In this document: one piece after another, positions 47,801 to 57,786 of the stretch
Position numbering within the stretch: position 1 is the stretch's first letter
Layout of the letters: each line of letters opens with the position of its first letter
Assembly: GCA_028671895.1 (NCBI GenBank)
Contig: CM053800.1
Coordinates: 8,019,886 to 8,083,885 of the forward strand
DNA length: 64,000 nucleotides
Direction of reading: 5' to 3'
Source of the DNA: Oenanthe sinensis
Taxonomy: Eukaryota > Streptophyta > Magnoliopsida > Apiales > Apiaceae
Translations under genes and position numbers: made by a program
Notes under the pieces: model-generated
What the model was told of the DNA's origin: nothing
The model's input: only the letters and a program-made list of their open reading frames with translations
Databases searched by the model: none

Positions 47801-48981
47801 CCTCCACTCGAATCACTCGACTCAGATAAGCTTGCCTTCCTTTTATCACCAGTTTTAGGGCTGGCTGAACGTTTATGAACAGAAGGGCTTGGAGCCTGGG
47901 ATAGAGCCTGGGGGTTTTCAGGCCCATGGCTGTAGAAAACAGGTTGAATTGATGATTGATCAAGATTAGCAAGAATAGGTACCTGACTAAGAAGATCGTC
48001 ATCCTTGTCAGCTCCAGCTTCTGCAACATTTGCCTCGGTCATGTCAACATCTATACCTGCTTCTTCCAAATTTCTATGCACTGGATCTCCACCTTCAGCT
48101 TCGTTGCCGCTACTCTAAGCTTCTACTGCAGTAAACTGAGAAGCATGCCTCCTTGCATACTCATCTTGCAGATCCTGGAAGTACGGAGTCAGGCGCAACT
48201 CAAAAAGTCTTGACTTTTGCTGGGTTTCCATGGTGGAGATACTCTTTAGAGTCATATCAAAACATGCCATCCTTTCAGAGCCTTGAAATACTCGTCTGTG
48301 TTCCTCTGAAAGGACGTCATCCAGAACCATCTGAAGAAATCTTGGCATCCAGCATTTGACTGGACCATCTTCCGGATTCCTAGATGCATTCTTTTCCAAT
48401 GCCCATCTCTCAAGCAACTGAATCAATAGATGTTTGCCCACATTCACTCTCCTGTTGTTTGCCACTCCATATAGTATTACCCGGCAGCTGTTGTTCATTG
48501 GCCTGTAGTCTTTGTCCTTTGGGAACATGCAGCGCTGAATGGCCTGAACTACATAATCCCACTCAGCTGGTAGCATACCGGTGTTAACCTTTGTTACCTT
48601 GATAGGACCCGTGGGAGGGCGACAACCTATCTCCGTGAATAATTGCAACATATCCTCCATAGTGGGTTCCGGAGCATAATCTTCTGTAGGAAGCCCAAGA
48701 ATCTCATTGAACTTCTGCAGACTGACTTCATATTTGGCACCACCAATAGTAAATGATAAGCCTGTTGGATTTGCTTTACCACCCTGAATCTCTAATGTTG
48801 AGTAAGCAGCTTGAAGGGCTTCGACATTCAGGATGGGAGAGGCGGTTAAGGCATGACTTATGATTGATGTGTTGTTGAGGGATTCAATCCAGAACTGATA
48901 GTGAATAAATCTACCAGTTGCTCGATCAGCAGAGAGATTAACAAAGTTGGTCTTGGGAATTGTGAAATTTGGGTTTGCCAT
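44851..48981 (-). pseudogene. E3 third ORF downstream of pol, about 1377 codons, one UAG
   Basis: I do not recognise the protein. The best start is the ATG at 48981 (AAAATGGCA); codons upstream lack an ATG. Residues 1-288 form a compact, well-composed domain (includes GRFIHYQFWIESL, LQKFNEILGLP and MLPAEWDYVVQAIQRCM) reminiscent of the plant mobile domain type found in some retroelement ORFs, but I cannot confirm this. After UAG at 48117-48115 the same phase continues to 44851: a Ser/Pro/Glu-rich stretch, an acidic middle (DDDDAPDDDN, EDSDDDEMDVE), a coiled-coil region (EQEREIFREARERV-like), a second compact part, and a very basic end (KKEKAAKKKAREEEERKK). No signal peptide, membrane span or fusion-type motif is visible, so the envelope label often given to SIRE third ORFs is not supported here. 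Confidence 0.75.
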
Positions 48982-49611
48982 TTTAATTTTGTGTTTGAGA
49001 AAAGAAATGTTCTGAGATGGTTTTGCAATGGAATTTTTAGAGAACAAGTTTTAAATTTAAACAAAATAAAACGTACACGAACCCCACTAATTACCCCACG
49101 TAATTAGTGACACACATTAAAACAAATTAACTTCCCCACTAATGACCACTGAACTCCCCACTAATGATTGACAGTTGAGTTTTCGAAAATTAAAGTGAAC
49201 AGCCGTTACAAAATAAATTATTTTTCCAGAAAACCACAAACACGGCGGTAAAGTTGCACTTTAAGGATTAACCAGTAGTACTCACAACTAATTTTGCTCA
49301 AGAACACAAAGAACTTAAGAATAGGAAACCACGAAACAAAAACAAACTCACTCGAATGAAGAAGAAAACTAAAGAACTAATTGCAAGAACAGTAATGACG
49401 TTAAAACAACACAAGAAGTTCAACAGTTTTAACAAAATTTTAGCAGAGTTTCGTTTTAGTTATTGATGCTTTTAAGTAACAGTTAGTGATTTTTGTTTAA
49501 GAAAATCACAAGAAAACTTGATGTAATGTATGTATACGCGTGTGTATATGAAGAGCTTAAGCTTTTGGAGAGAAAGAAAGTTAATGTAAATAATGAACAG
49601 CCTTTTTAATG

Positions 49612-49624
49612 CTATAATATATAC
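49612..49624 (-). promoter_or_regulatory. Putative internal promoter TATA box ahead of the E3 third ORF
   Basis: On the minus strand GTATATATTATAG lies about 40 bp downstream of the internal GATCTC cluster and about 630 bp upstream of the third-ORF ATG. It is followed by a CT-rich stretch (TTTCTTTCTCTCC) at a distance suitable for initiation. The arrangement copies that of the LTR (repeat cluster, then TATA). Inference only. Confidence 0.4.
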
Positions 49625-49663
49625 TTGCACGCCTAAAAAGAAGTGACTGAAAAGACAAGTCAC

Positions 49664-49772
49664 ATCTCGATCTCGAGATCCGCATCTCGATCCTCATCTA
49701 GATGACGATCTGGATGTCGATCTCGATCCGCATCTCGATGTCGATCTCGATGTGGATAGATCGAGATTTGCC
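49664..49772 (-). repeat. Internal GATCTC-type cluster between E3 pol and third ORF
   Basis: About 110 bp of CATCTCGATCTCGAGATCC, GATGTCGATCTCGAT and similar words. It ends in GATCGAGATTTGCC, exactly the word that ends the LTR clusters (near 43738 and 56978), and both are followed by a TTACTTCA word. It looks like a diverged internal copy of the U3 repeat region. Confidence 0.75.
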
Positions 49773-49974
49773 ATAGAAAATTTCTCATTACTTCATTTAG
49801 ACACTAACCATAACGATATACAGATCAGCACAAGATTAATGTCATGAAACTTTCTAACCCCTTATGATATGCAACACATACATTTATGAAGTTAAGTACA
49901 CATTATTAATTATGAATATTCATCAATAACAATAATATGTACACAAACTGAATTATAACAGATAGGTAGCAAAA

Positions 49975-52900
49975 CTAACAGGTGTTAAGCATCCCCAATT
50001 CACCAACCAATCTAGAAAATGTTGATTCGTCTAGAGGTTTAGTGAATATATCTGCTATTTGACGTTCAGTAGACACAAAATGCAACTCTACAGTTCCATT
50101 TTCTACATGCTCTCTAATAAAATGATACCTGATGTCAATGTGCTTGGTCCTTGAGTGATCCACAGGATTGTTGGTCATTGCAATAGCACTTGTGTTGTCA
50201 CACATGATAGGAATCTTAGATACTTCCACACCGTAGTCCTTGAGTTGGTTCTTCATCCACAGTATCTGGGCCACACAGCTTCCAGCAGCAATATATTCTG
50301 CTTCAGCTGTCGAGGTAGATACTGTGTGTTGTTTCTTGCTTTGCCAAGACACCAACCTTCTTCCAAGGAACTGACAGCTTCCTGAAGTGCTCTTCCTATC
50401 TATTCTACAAACTGTGTAATCTGAATCCGAATAGCCAACAAGATTAAACCCTGTATCTCTTGGATACCAAATCCCAAGATTTGATGTTCCCTTGAGATAC
50501 CGGAAAATACGCTTTACGGCTATGAGATGTGACTCTCTAGGATCCGCTTGGAACCTTGCACATAGGCACGTAGAGAACATAATATCAGGTCTGCTAGCAG
50601 TTAAATACAAAAGTGAGCCGATCATACCTCTATAGCTTGAGATGTCTATAGGTTTACCCACTTTGTCCTCGTCAAGCTTCGTGGCTGTTGCCATAGGAGT
50701 CTTTGCTTGTGATACATCTTGGAGACCATACTTCTTCAATAGATCATGAATGTACTTGGTCTGGCAGATAAATATCCCGTCCTTCTTCTGACTAACTTGA
50801 ATGCCCAGAAAAAACGTCAGCTCTCCCATCATGCTCATTTCATACCTTGATTGCATTAACTTTGCGAATTTAGCACACAACTTCTCATTTGCAGACCCAA
50901 AGATAATGTCATCCACATATACTTGCACCATTATTAGATCATCTTTGCATTTCTTGTAGAAAAGCGTCTTGTCGATTACTCCTCTTGTAAAACCACTTTC
51001 TAGTAAGAAGTCTGACAGAGTTTCATACCACTTCCGCGGAGACTGCTTAAGGCCATATACTGATTTGAAGAGTCGATAAACATAATCACAATATTTGATA
51101 TCGATAAACCCGGGAGGTTGCTCGACATACACCTCTTCATCCAGTTCACCGTTTAAGAATGCACTCTTGACATCCATTTGATAGACTTTAAAACCATGAT
51201 GTGCTGCGAATGCCAAGAACATCCTCACTGCCTCTAGCCTTGCTACTGGTGCATAGGTTTCATCATAATCAATTCCTTCTCTTTGAGTATAACCCTTAGC
51301 AACCAGGCGAGCTTTATTTCGTGTTACAAGTCCGTCTTCATCCAGCTTGTTTCTGAATACCCATTTTGTCCCAACAACATATCTATTCTTTGGTCTGGGT
51401 ACCAGCTTCCACACCTTCTGCCTTTCAAACTGATTGAGTTCCTCTTGCATAGCAATCACCCAATCAGCGTCATCTAGAGCTTCTTCCACCACTTTAGGTT
51501 CCATCTAGGAAAGGAACACTGAATATAGACATTCATTCTCAGTGGCAATTTCAGCTCTAGCTTTTCCTCTAGTAGTCACTCCGGCTTCTGGATCACCAAT
51601 AATTAGCTCGAACGGATGGTCCTTGTTCCAAGTGCGATCCCTAGCAAATGTTCTTGATGATTCAGCTTGTTCTTGTAAGTGAAGGTGACTTAGTCTAGAA
51701 GCACTTTCACTAGCTTCCCTTGAGCTAGTACTGGCTCCCCCTGAGTGAGCTGCTCCCCCTGAGTGCATACTGACTCCCCCTGAGTTAGTACCAGGTCTGA
51801 CGGAAGGTGATCCCTCAGCCCTAGTGTTTTGAATTTGCGAAACACTAGACTCTTGATTAATTTCATTATTTATAGTTGGATCACTACCCTGCACTACTGA
51901 CTCAGGAACTGTATCCACTTCATCAACATCCATATTTTCAAATCTTAGGGAAGTGGGCTCACTATCTTCTTTTTGTATAGAAGGGAGCTTTGAGTCGTCG
52001 AATTTGACATTAAGGCTTTCAACCACCTTGCGATCATTAAGCACAAACACCCTGTACGCTGCTACTACTTCAAGAGAATATCCAATGAAAAACCCTTCAT
52101 CTGCTTTGGCATCAAACTTTCCAAGTTGTGCATTGTCTCTTAACACAAAGCATTTGGCACCAAATACGTGAAAGTACTTGATAGATGGTTTTCGTTTATT
52201 CATCATGTAATACGGCGTCTCATTATGGTCCTTTATAATCAGGGTTCTGTTCTGTGTATAACAAGCCGTGCTAACTGCTTCAGCCCAAAAATATAAAGGA
52301 AGTTTTGACTCATACAGCATTGTCCTAGCTGCTTCAACCAGTGTCCTGTTCTTCCTTTCTACCACCCCATTTTGCTGTGGTGTTCTCGGTGCTGAATACT
52401 GTCGTCTGATCCCTTTAGATATGCAGAAATCCATTAACACTGAGTTCTTGAATTCTGTCCCATTGTCGGATCGGATAGTCTTCACAGTCAGACTTGCTAC
52501 GTTTTCAATTACCAGTACATGTCTAATGATCTCATGTGGCACTTCATCTTTCGATGTCACAAACTTCACCCATGTGTATTTGGAAAAGTCATCGACAATT
52601 ACCAGCGCATATCTTTTCCTTGACAATGACGTAACATTAACAGGTCCAAACAAATCCATGTGAAGGAGTTGTAGGGGCTCGGTAATGCTATTCACTTGTT
52701 TATCCTTATGCGAGGCTCTTTTTGATTTTCCCATCTCACATGCTTCGCAGAGTCCATCTGGAGTAAACTCCATCTGCGGCAGCCCTATCACCAATTCTCT
52801 CCTTACGAGATTATTCATTGCTTTAAAGTTCAGGTGAGATAATCTTTTATGCCATAGCCAACTTTCATCAGCAGAAGCCTTGCTGTAGAAACACGTGACT

Positions 52901-53331
52901 TCAGACTGATCAGCAGAATTCATGTCAGCTATGAACAAGTTTGACTTCCTTACTCCTTTGAGAGCAAGGCTTCCATCCTTTTTGCTTCGAATCGAACAAT
53001 CATGCTTCCCAAAGTTGACGTCAAAACCCCTGTCGGTGAACTGACTAACGCTGAGAAGATTATGTCGCAATCCTTCCACAAAAGATACATCCTCAATGAT
53101 AACATTTCCACAAACGATCTTGCCATATCCCCTGGTGTAACCTTTGCTGTTATCTCCAAAAGTAACCACGGAGCCGGCTCTCAATACCAAATCTGTTAGC
53201 AGGGACTTATTGCCGGTCATATGCCTCGATGCTCCACTGTCCAGCACCCATATGACTTTACTCTTTTCCTGTTCACTGCCCTGCAAATCCAGAAAGATTA
53301 GGTGTTCTTCGGAACCCAATGATGTTTGGGC
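49975..53331 (-). pseudogene. E3 pol: protease, integrase, reverse transcriptase, RNase H
   Basis: Two same-phase frames, 53319-51505 and 51504-49975, are separated by one UAG (51507-51505) between integrase and reverse transcriptase. The first holds the protease (WVLDSGASRHMTG), the integrase zinc region (WHKRLSHLN then CEACEMGK) and the integrase core (HMDLFGP, RSDNGTEFK, NGVVERKNR: the D, D and E residues are present). The second holds reverse transcriptase (KWVFRNKLDEDG, QMDVKSAFLNG, catalytic YVDDIIFGS near residue 195 of that frame) and RNase H (STSTAEAEYIAA, HIDIRYHFIREHV), ending at 49975. Pol is one base back (-1) relative to gag and overlaps its end by about 20 bp. Domain order PR-INT-RT-RH defines Copia. 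All catalytic motifs remain, so decay is slight. Confidence 0.92.
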
Positions 53332-55847
53332 CCGGCATCAATAATTTCCTTTTTCTTTTCAGATACAGAAGGCTTTGCCTTGTTGCCATCAGGGGCATTC
53401 ATCTTGACTTTGTCTTTTCCCTTGTCAACCTTGACTGGTTTGTCAGGTTTGGGAGTAGACTGGTCACTCCTAACTTTAGGTGGACTTGAAGTCTTAGTTT
53501 TTGACCCCACATGCTTTTTCTTACCACTACTAGATGTATGTTCAACAGATGCACTAGCAGTATTCATTAAATTAAAATAAGCATGCATGATGTTTACAGC
53601 ACATGGCATACAATTAGGATTATTGCATTTAGCATGATTTGCATGCATGTTAGGCAAAGCAGTAGTTGCAGGCATGGTATTACAACCAACAGATTTTTCT
53701 TCCTCTACATAGAACGGGCAATAGTAAGACAAATGATCAGTTTGATTACAAATATAGCATGCCTTTCTAGCTCGTGTAGATGTAGATACAGATGCAGGTT
53801 CAGTTTTAACTGCCTTTACAGGTGCTTTCATTTGGTCTGACCCTGCTACCCATTGTTTATATGACACCGTCTTAGCCTCCTTGGTTCCTACACCTCTCTT
53901 AGCATAAGCAATCTTACTCGCTCTCTTGGAAGTTGTAGGTTCTACTACTTTTTCTTCTAAATCTCTTTCAATTTTAATTTCTTGTTCAATTTTAGTAGCA
54001 ACAGGATCTATGGTCCTGGGCTCAAACTGCTTAAAGATAGGTTTTCTAACATCCATTAAAACCTCAGGCACATTTTCTTTGACTAACACTGGCTCTAACA
54101 ACTCAGCAGCCCTATTTTTCTTTTTCTGTGTGTAGTCAAGTCCTATGTTTACTTTTTCATTTTTACTCTTGCCTGCCAGTTTCATGTACATCTCCCTTTC
54201 TACGAAAACTTTATTTACGGCTTCTTCAAAAGATTTACATGTTATTTTGAGCTCAGCTAATTCATTTTTAAGTTCTTCGTTAAGGTCTTCCCTAATTTTA
54301 AGCTTGTGTTCTAAAACGTCTACCTGATTCATTAATTGCCTTTCTTTACTTTCTCCTAATTCTAATTCCTCTACCCTGGCCTCGAGAAGTCTATTCTTAA
54401 GGGAGAGTTTAGCATTTTCCTCATTAACAGCAATTAGATTTAGTTGGAGATTGTACATATCTTTAGTCATGGCAGCTAATTCATGTTGGTACTCAGGAAT
54501 AGACATTTCATTTACGGTTAGAATCGGTACCTCTGATTGTTCTGAAGATTTTGCCATTAAAGCGAAATTGCATAGCTCCTGATCTTCATCTTCATCAGAC
54601 TCGTCCCAACCCTTCCCTTCAGTCACAACATACGCCCGGCTTCCCTTCTGTTGCTTGCTAACCAAGGCATCATATTTCTTTTTCAGATCAGCATAGGATT
54701 CCTTGGGATGAACGTACTTGGGCTTCTTGCACTCGGTTGCAAAGTGCCCCAATTCATTGCAGTTGTAGCATCTGAACTTGTTCTTGTCTACCAGGTTAGG
54801 TCTGTAGCCACTACCGGATGTGCTACCTCGGCCACTGTAACTTCCCCGACCACTTACACTACTGCATCTGCCGCTACTGCTGCCTCTTCGGCTGAAAGAA
54901 CTACCAAATCGTCATTTCCCCCTTCTTTGCTTCCTGAAGCTGATATGAGCAAATTCTCGAGCAATACAAGCATATGACTTGTCTTCTAATTTGTCCAGCT
55001 CTTCAAGGGTATAGTATTCATCCTCACTTTCTTCGGATGGATCTTCAATGTCTAATACCACCCTTTCAGGATTAGCAGTTTTCAATGAGACAGCTGCAAG
55101 TGCCTTTACAGCAGACTCTTCAGCTACAAGTCCAGACTCACTTACCGCTTTGTTTTCTCCACTATTGTAGGATCTTCTTCTGTCATTTTGTTCCTGCTCC
55201 AGCTCGTAGGTCTTCAAAACACCATACAGTTTTTCCAGAGAAGTATTTTTCAAGTCTCTTGACTCTCGAATGGCAGTGATCCTGTGTTCCAGATGTTTAG
55301 GCAAATTCAATAGAAACTTGATATTTGAATCTGCTAGTGGATAGACTTTATCTCTTATACTCAGCTCGATAAGCAATTTACTGTAACGTTTGTAAACATC
55401 CGCTACGCTTTCTCCTCGTTCGCATCTGAACGATTCATATTCAGATATCAGAATGCGTTTGTGATTATCTCTAACTTCCTCGGTCCCTTCCATCACCACA
55501 GCCAGTTTATCCCACATGGCTTTAGCTGTTTTTAATCCCTTTATTTGAACATAGTACTCTGAGTTTAGGGATTCAATTATGACGTTGCGTAAAGACGCAT
55601 CCATACCAACCAATTCTTTATCTGCGTCTGAAAACTCCATTTCCTCTTTAGGAACATACCGGGATGGAATTAGTATCCCTCCTTCCATTCGCTCTGGCTC
55701 AATTCTCATGGGTATGTATGGACCGTTTTCCAATATTCTCAAGTATACCTTGTTTATTGATTCAAGGTAAGCTCTCATCCTTCCGGTCCATTCGTCATAA
55801 TTTTGTGCATCAAACAGAGGTATCTTAAATCTGTGTGCGGCGGCCAT
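53298..55847 (-). pseudogene. E3 gag, one internal UGA
   Basis: The frame starts with ATG at 55847 (AAAATGGCCGCC) and ends at 53298, about 850 codons in one phase, broken once by UGA at 54914-54912. The N-terminal 240 residues are Copia gag (FKIPLFDAQNYDEWTGRM, SEYESFRCERGESVADVYKR). An Arg/Gly/Ser-rich patch and a zinc knuckle CYNCNELGHFATEC follow the stop, then a coiled coil, a second knuckle-like CYICNQTDHLSYYC and a Lys/Pro/Ser-rich tail. The UGA falls in an Arg-rich stretch and would fit a CpG C-to-T change. Gag builds the virus-like particle in the cytoplasm. Confidence 0.9.
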
Positions 55848-56316
55848 TTTAATAAAATTTAAAATTAAGATAATACACTTTTCAAATTACAATAAATTGT
55901 ATTTACTTGAAAAATTAATTATCTCACTTTAAATATCCAACGGATTTTGCACTTAAGATTCAAGCAAGTTAGTTTTAATCACAGGAACAGTAGCAGGGTC
56001 CACAATTTTTCAAGTCCAAACAAAAAGGTGTCCACTTTCTAGTTGACAGAAGTTCGAAATTGTCCTTTTTGTTTAGCCAATCAGTTGATTCCAGTTTTGA
56101 CCACAAGAAAATCCACAAAGCTCTAAAGTACAGTATTCTGGAATTTTGTACAAATATTCCTTACACCATGACTCAGAACTTTTTAGATCTACGACTTTTT
56201 CAAGAAGAAACAAATAAAAACTTTCGGCTCAAACTTCAAGAAAAAATAGATCTGGGATTTTCAAGAACCAACTCAAACAACACAATAGGATCTCTGTTAG
56301 ATGTGTTTAACAGGAG

Positions 56317-56328
56317 CTCTGATACCAA
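56317..56328 (-). other. E3 primer-binding site (initiator tRNA-Met)
   Basis: On the minus strand TGGTATCAGAGC follows the end CCTAACA of the 5' LTR, as in the other two elements. It is 470 bp upstream of the gag ATG. Confidence 0.88.
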
Positions 56329-56329
56329 T

Positions 56330-57610
56330 TGTTAGGTCCAAAGTGTTGTAGAGGGGGGGGGGGTGAATACAACTGTTTAAAATTTATGAGAGAATAAGCA
56401 ATACGCAGGTAATAAATGATGACACAGAATTTCAAGAATATATCATTATATTCATTGATGGATTTGCTACAACATTCATAAAAGCATCATGATCAGTTGA
56501 ACAATAAATACAGCAATTAAAGCTAGATTCAACTGATCCTCTCTCTCTCACTTTTTGTTTTACAGTAAATGCTCTCTCTTAAAAATATCATTGAATATTG
56601 AGATGATGAAAAGTCTATCTACTAATAAAATCAAAGTGCTGCTTTTATAATGTTATGTAGTCTTGATCTTGTTCTTTTTGTGTACGTGGCCCAATCAGGA
56701 CTTTGACAACAAAAAGTACTTTAACAACAACTCTGGATCAACCGTTCACAATAAGCCACTTGTCCCTTGAACATTAAATGTTACGTTTCTACCCGCATCT
56801 CGATCTTCGCCTGGACCCATCTCGATCTCGATCTGTGAAAATCTCGATCTCGATCTGGGAGAATCTCGATCTCGATCTATGAAGATCTCGATCTCGATCT
56901 GTGAAGATCTCGATCTCGATCTGTGAAGATCTCGATCTCGATCTGGGAGAATCTCGATCTCGATCTATCGCCTGGATCGAGATTTGCCTTTGCAGTGTTT
57001 TACTTCACTTGTAAATCTCGACCCGCATCTCGATCTGCTGTGGATCGACATTTGCCTTGGCAAATATGCACACATCCAATGTTGACCTTCTTTAGTGACT
57101 AATTGAGGATTAACCTTTATGAGCAAGTTTCCTTAGCTTCCTCAATTTCTTTTCCTCACTCAATTCAAATGAGATCTTCTATTACTGACATGAACTTGCC
57201 TCCAATGTCCTGACACTTGATGCAATGGTCTGGTTCATAAGTGACTAGTCTTGTAGGGGTTCTTGCTTCTGAATGTCAGTTCTCATTTGTTGATTAACCT
57301 TTACATTATCCAGATGTTGATATACATTACATGAAATCACTTTGGTCTTCTTGATACTTCCTTGACATTAATTTGATTCTCCATTAGATAAGTTAGGGCA
57401 TGAGCAATACTCAGATTGAACTTCTTCTCACTTATGCATCCTTGATTAACCAAATTAGTTACTTGTAGTTACCAAGTATCATTACCATTTCTTCAGTTGA
57501 TTGATTCCATGTGCTTCTTCCGTTTCTCTTATTTTGCTGTTGTTTTATCTTTTACTTAGTTGAGTTACATAATAATTAAGTGTTACAAGCTAGTACACCT
57601 ATGCCTTTCA
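56330..57610 (-). repeat. E3 5' LTR
   Basis: 1281 bp. TATA box on the minus strand at 56649-56640. It has the same structure as 43072-44373 but lacks one 22-bp unit and has one more G in the G run near its end. Confidence 0.95.
56818..56965 (-). repeat. 22-bp GATCTCGATCTC tandem repeats in E3 5' LTR
   Basis: Seven units of the same type as at 43558-43733. The missing unit is one of two adjacent GGGAGA-type copies, as expected from slippage or unequal pairing. Confidence 0.9.
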
Positions 57611-57615
57611 GAAAC

Positions 57616-57774
57616 CCTTATCATATATCTACTAGGAATGAAGCATTTAAAAATATACATGATTATATGCAAACTTATCCTATGCCTAGATTTGTTCATG
57701 CTAGTTCATATATGCCTCATGATGTACTAACCCAAGGACCCTTAAGACAAAAGGGTACCAAAAGGTTTAACTAA
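57616..57774 (+). pseudogene. Outer Copia element: gag C-terminal tail
   Basis: After the second GAAAC the frame of the outer gag resumes in phase, reading PYHISTRNEAFKN and a His/Met/Pro-rich tail, and stops at TAA 57772-57774. A TAG follows in the same phase 12 bases later, before pol. Confidence 0.8.
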
Positions 57775-57786
57775 TCCTTTGTGTAG

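Larger units (their letters stand above)
43072..57610 (-). mobile_element. E3: nearly complete SIRE-like Copia element, 14.5 kb, minus strand
   Basis: The element reads right to left. LTRs are 56330-57610 (5', 1281 bp) and 43072-44373 (3', 1302 bp), starting TGAAAGG and ending CCTAACA on the minus strand, with target duplication GAAAC (43067-43071 and 57611-57615). It has a primer-binding site, gag, pol, a long third ORF and a purine tract. The LTRs differ by six substitutions that I can see, one 22-bp repeat copy and one base in a G run, so it is older than E1 but still young. It lies inside gag of element O in opposite orientation. Three in-frame stops and one frame change make this copy probably inactive. 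Confidence 0.93.

Noticed and set aside
44851..48981. Envelope-like gene
   Set aside because: No signal peptide, membrane span or cleavage-type motif is visible. I kept it as an unknown third ORF.
53298..53345. Programmed -1 frameshift site at E3 gag-pol
   Set aside because: The overlap and -1 phase are real, but I see no X-XXY-YYZ heptamer, so a mutation is as likely.
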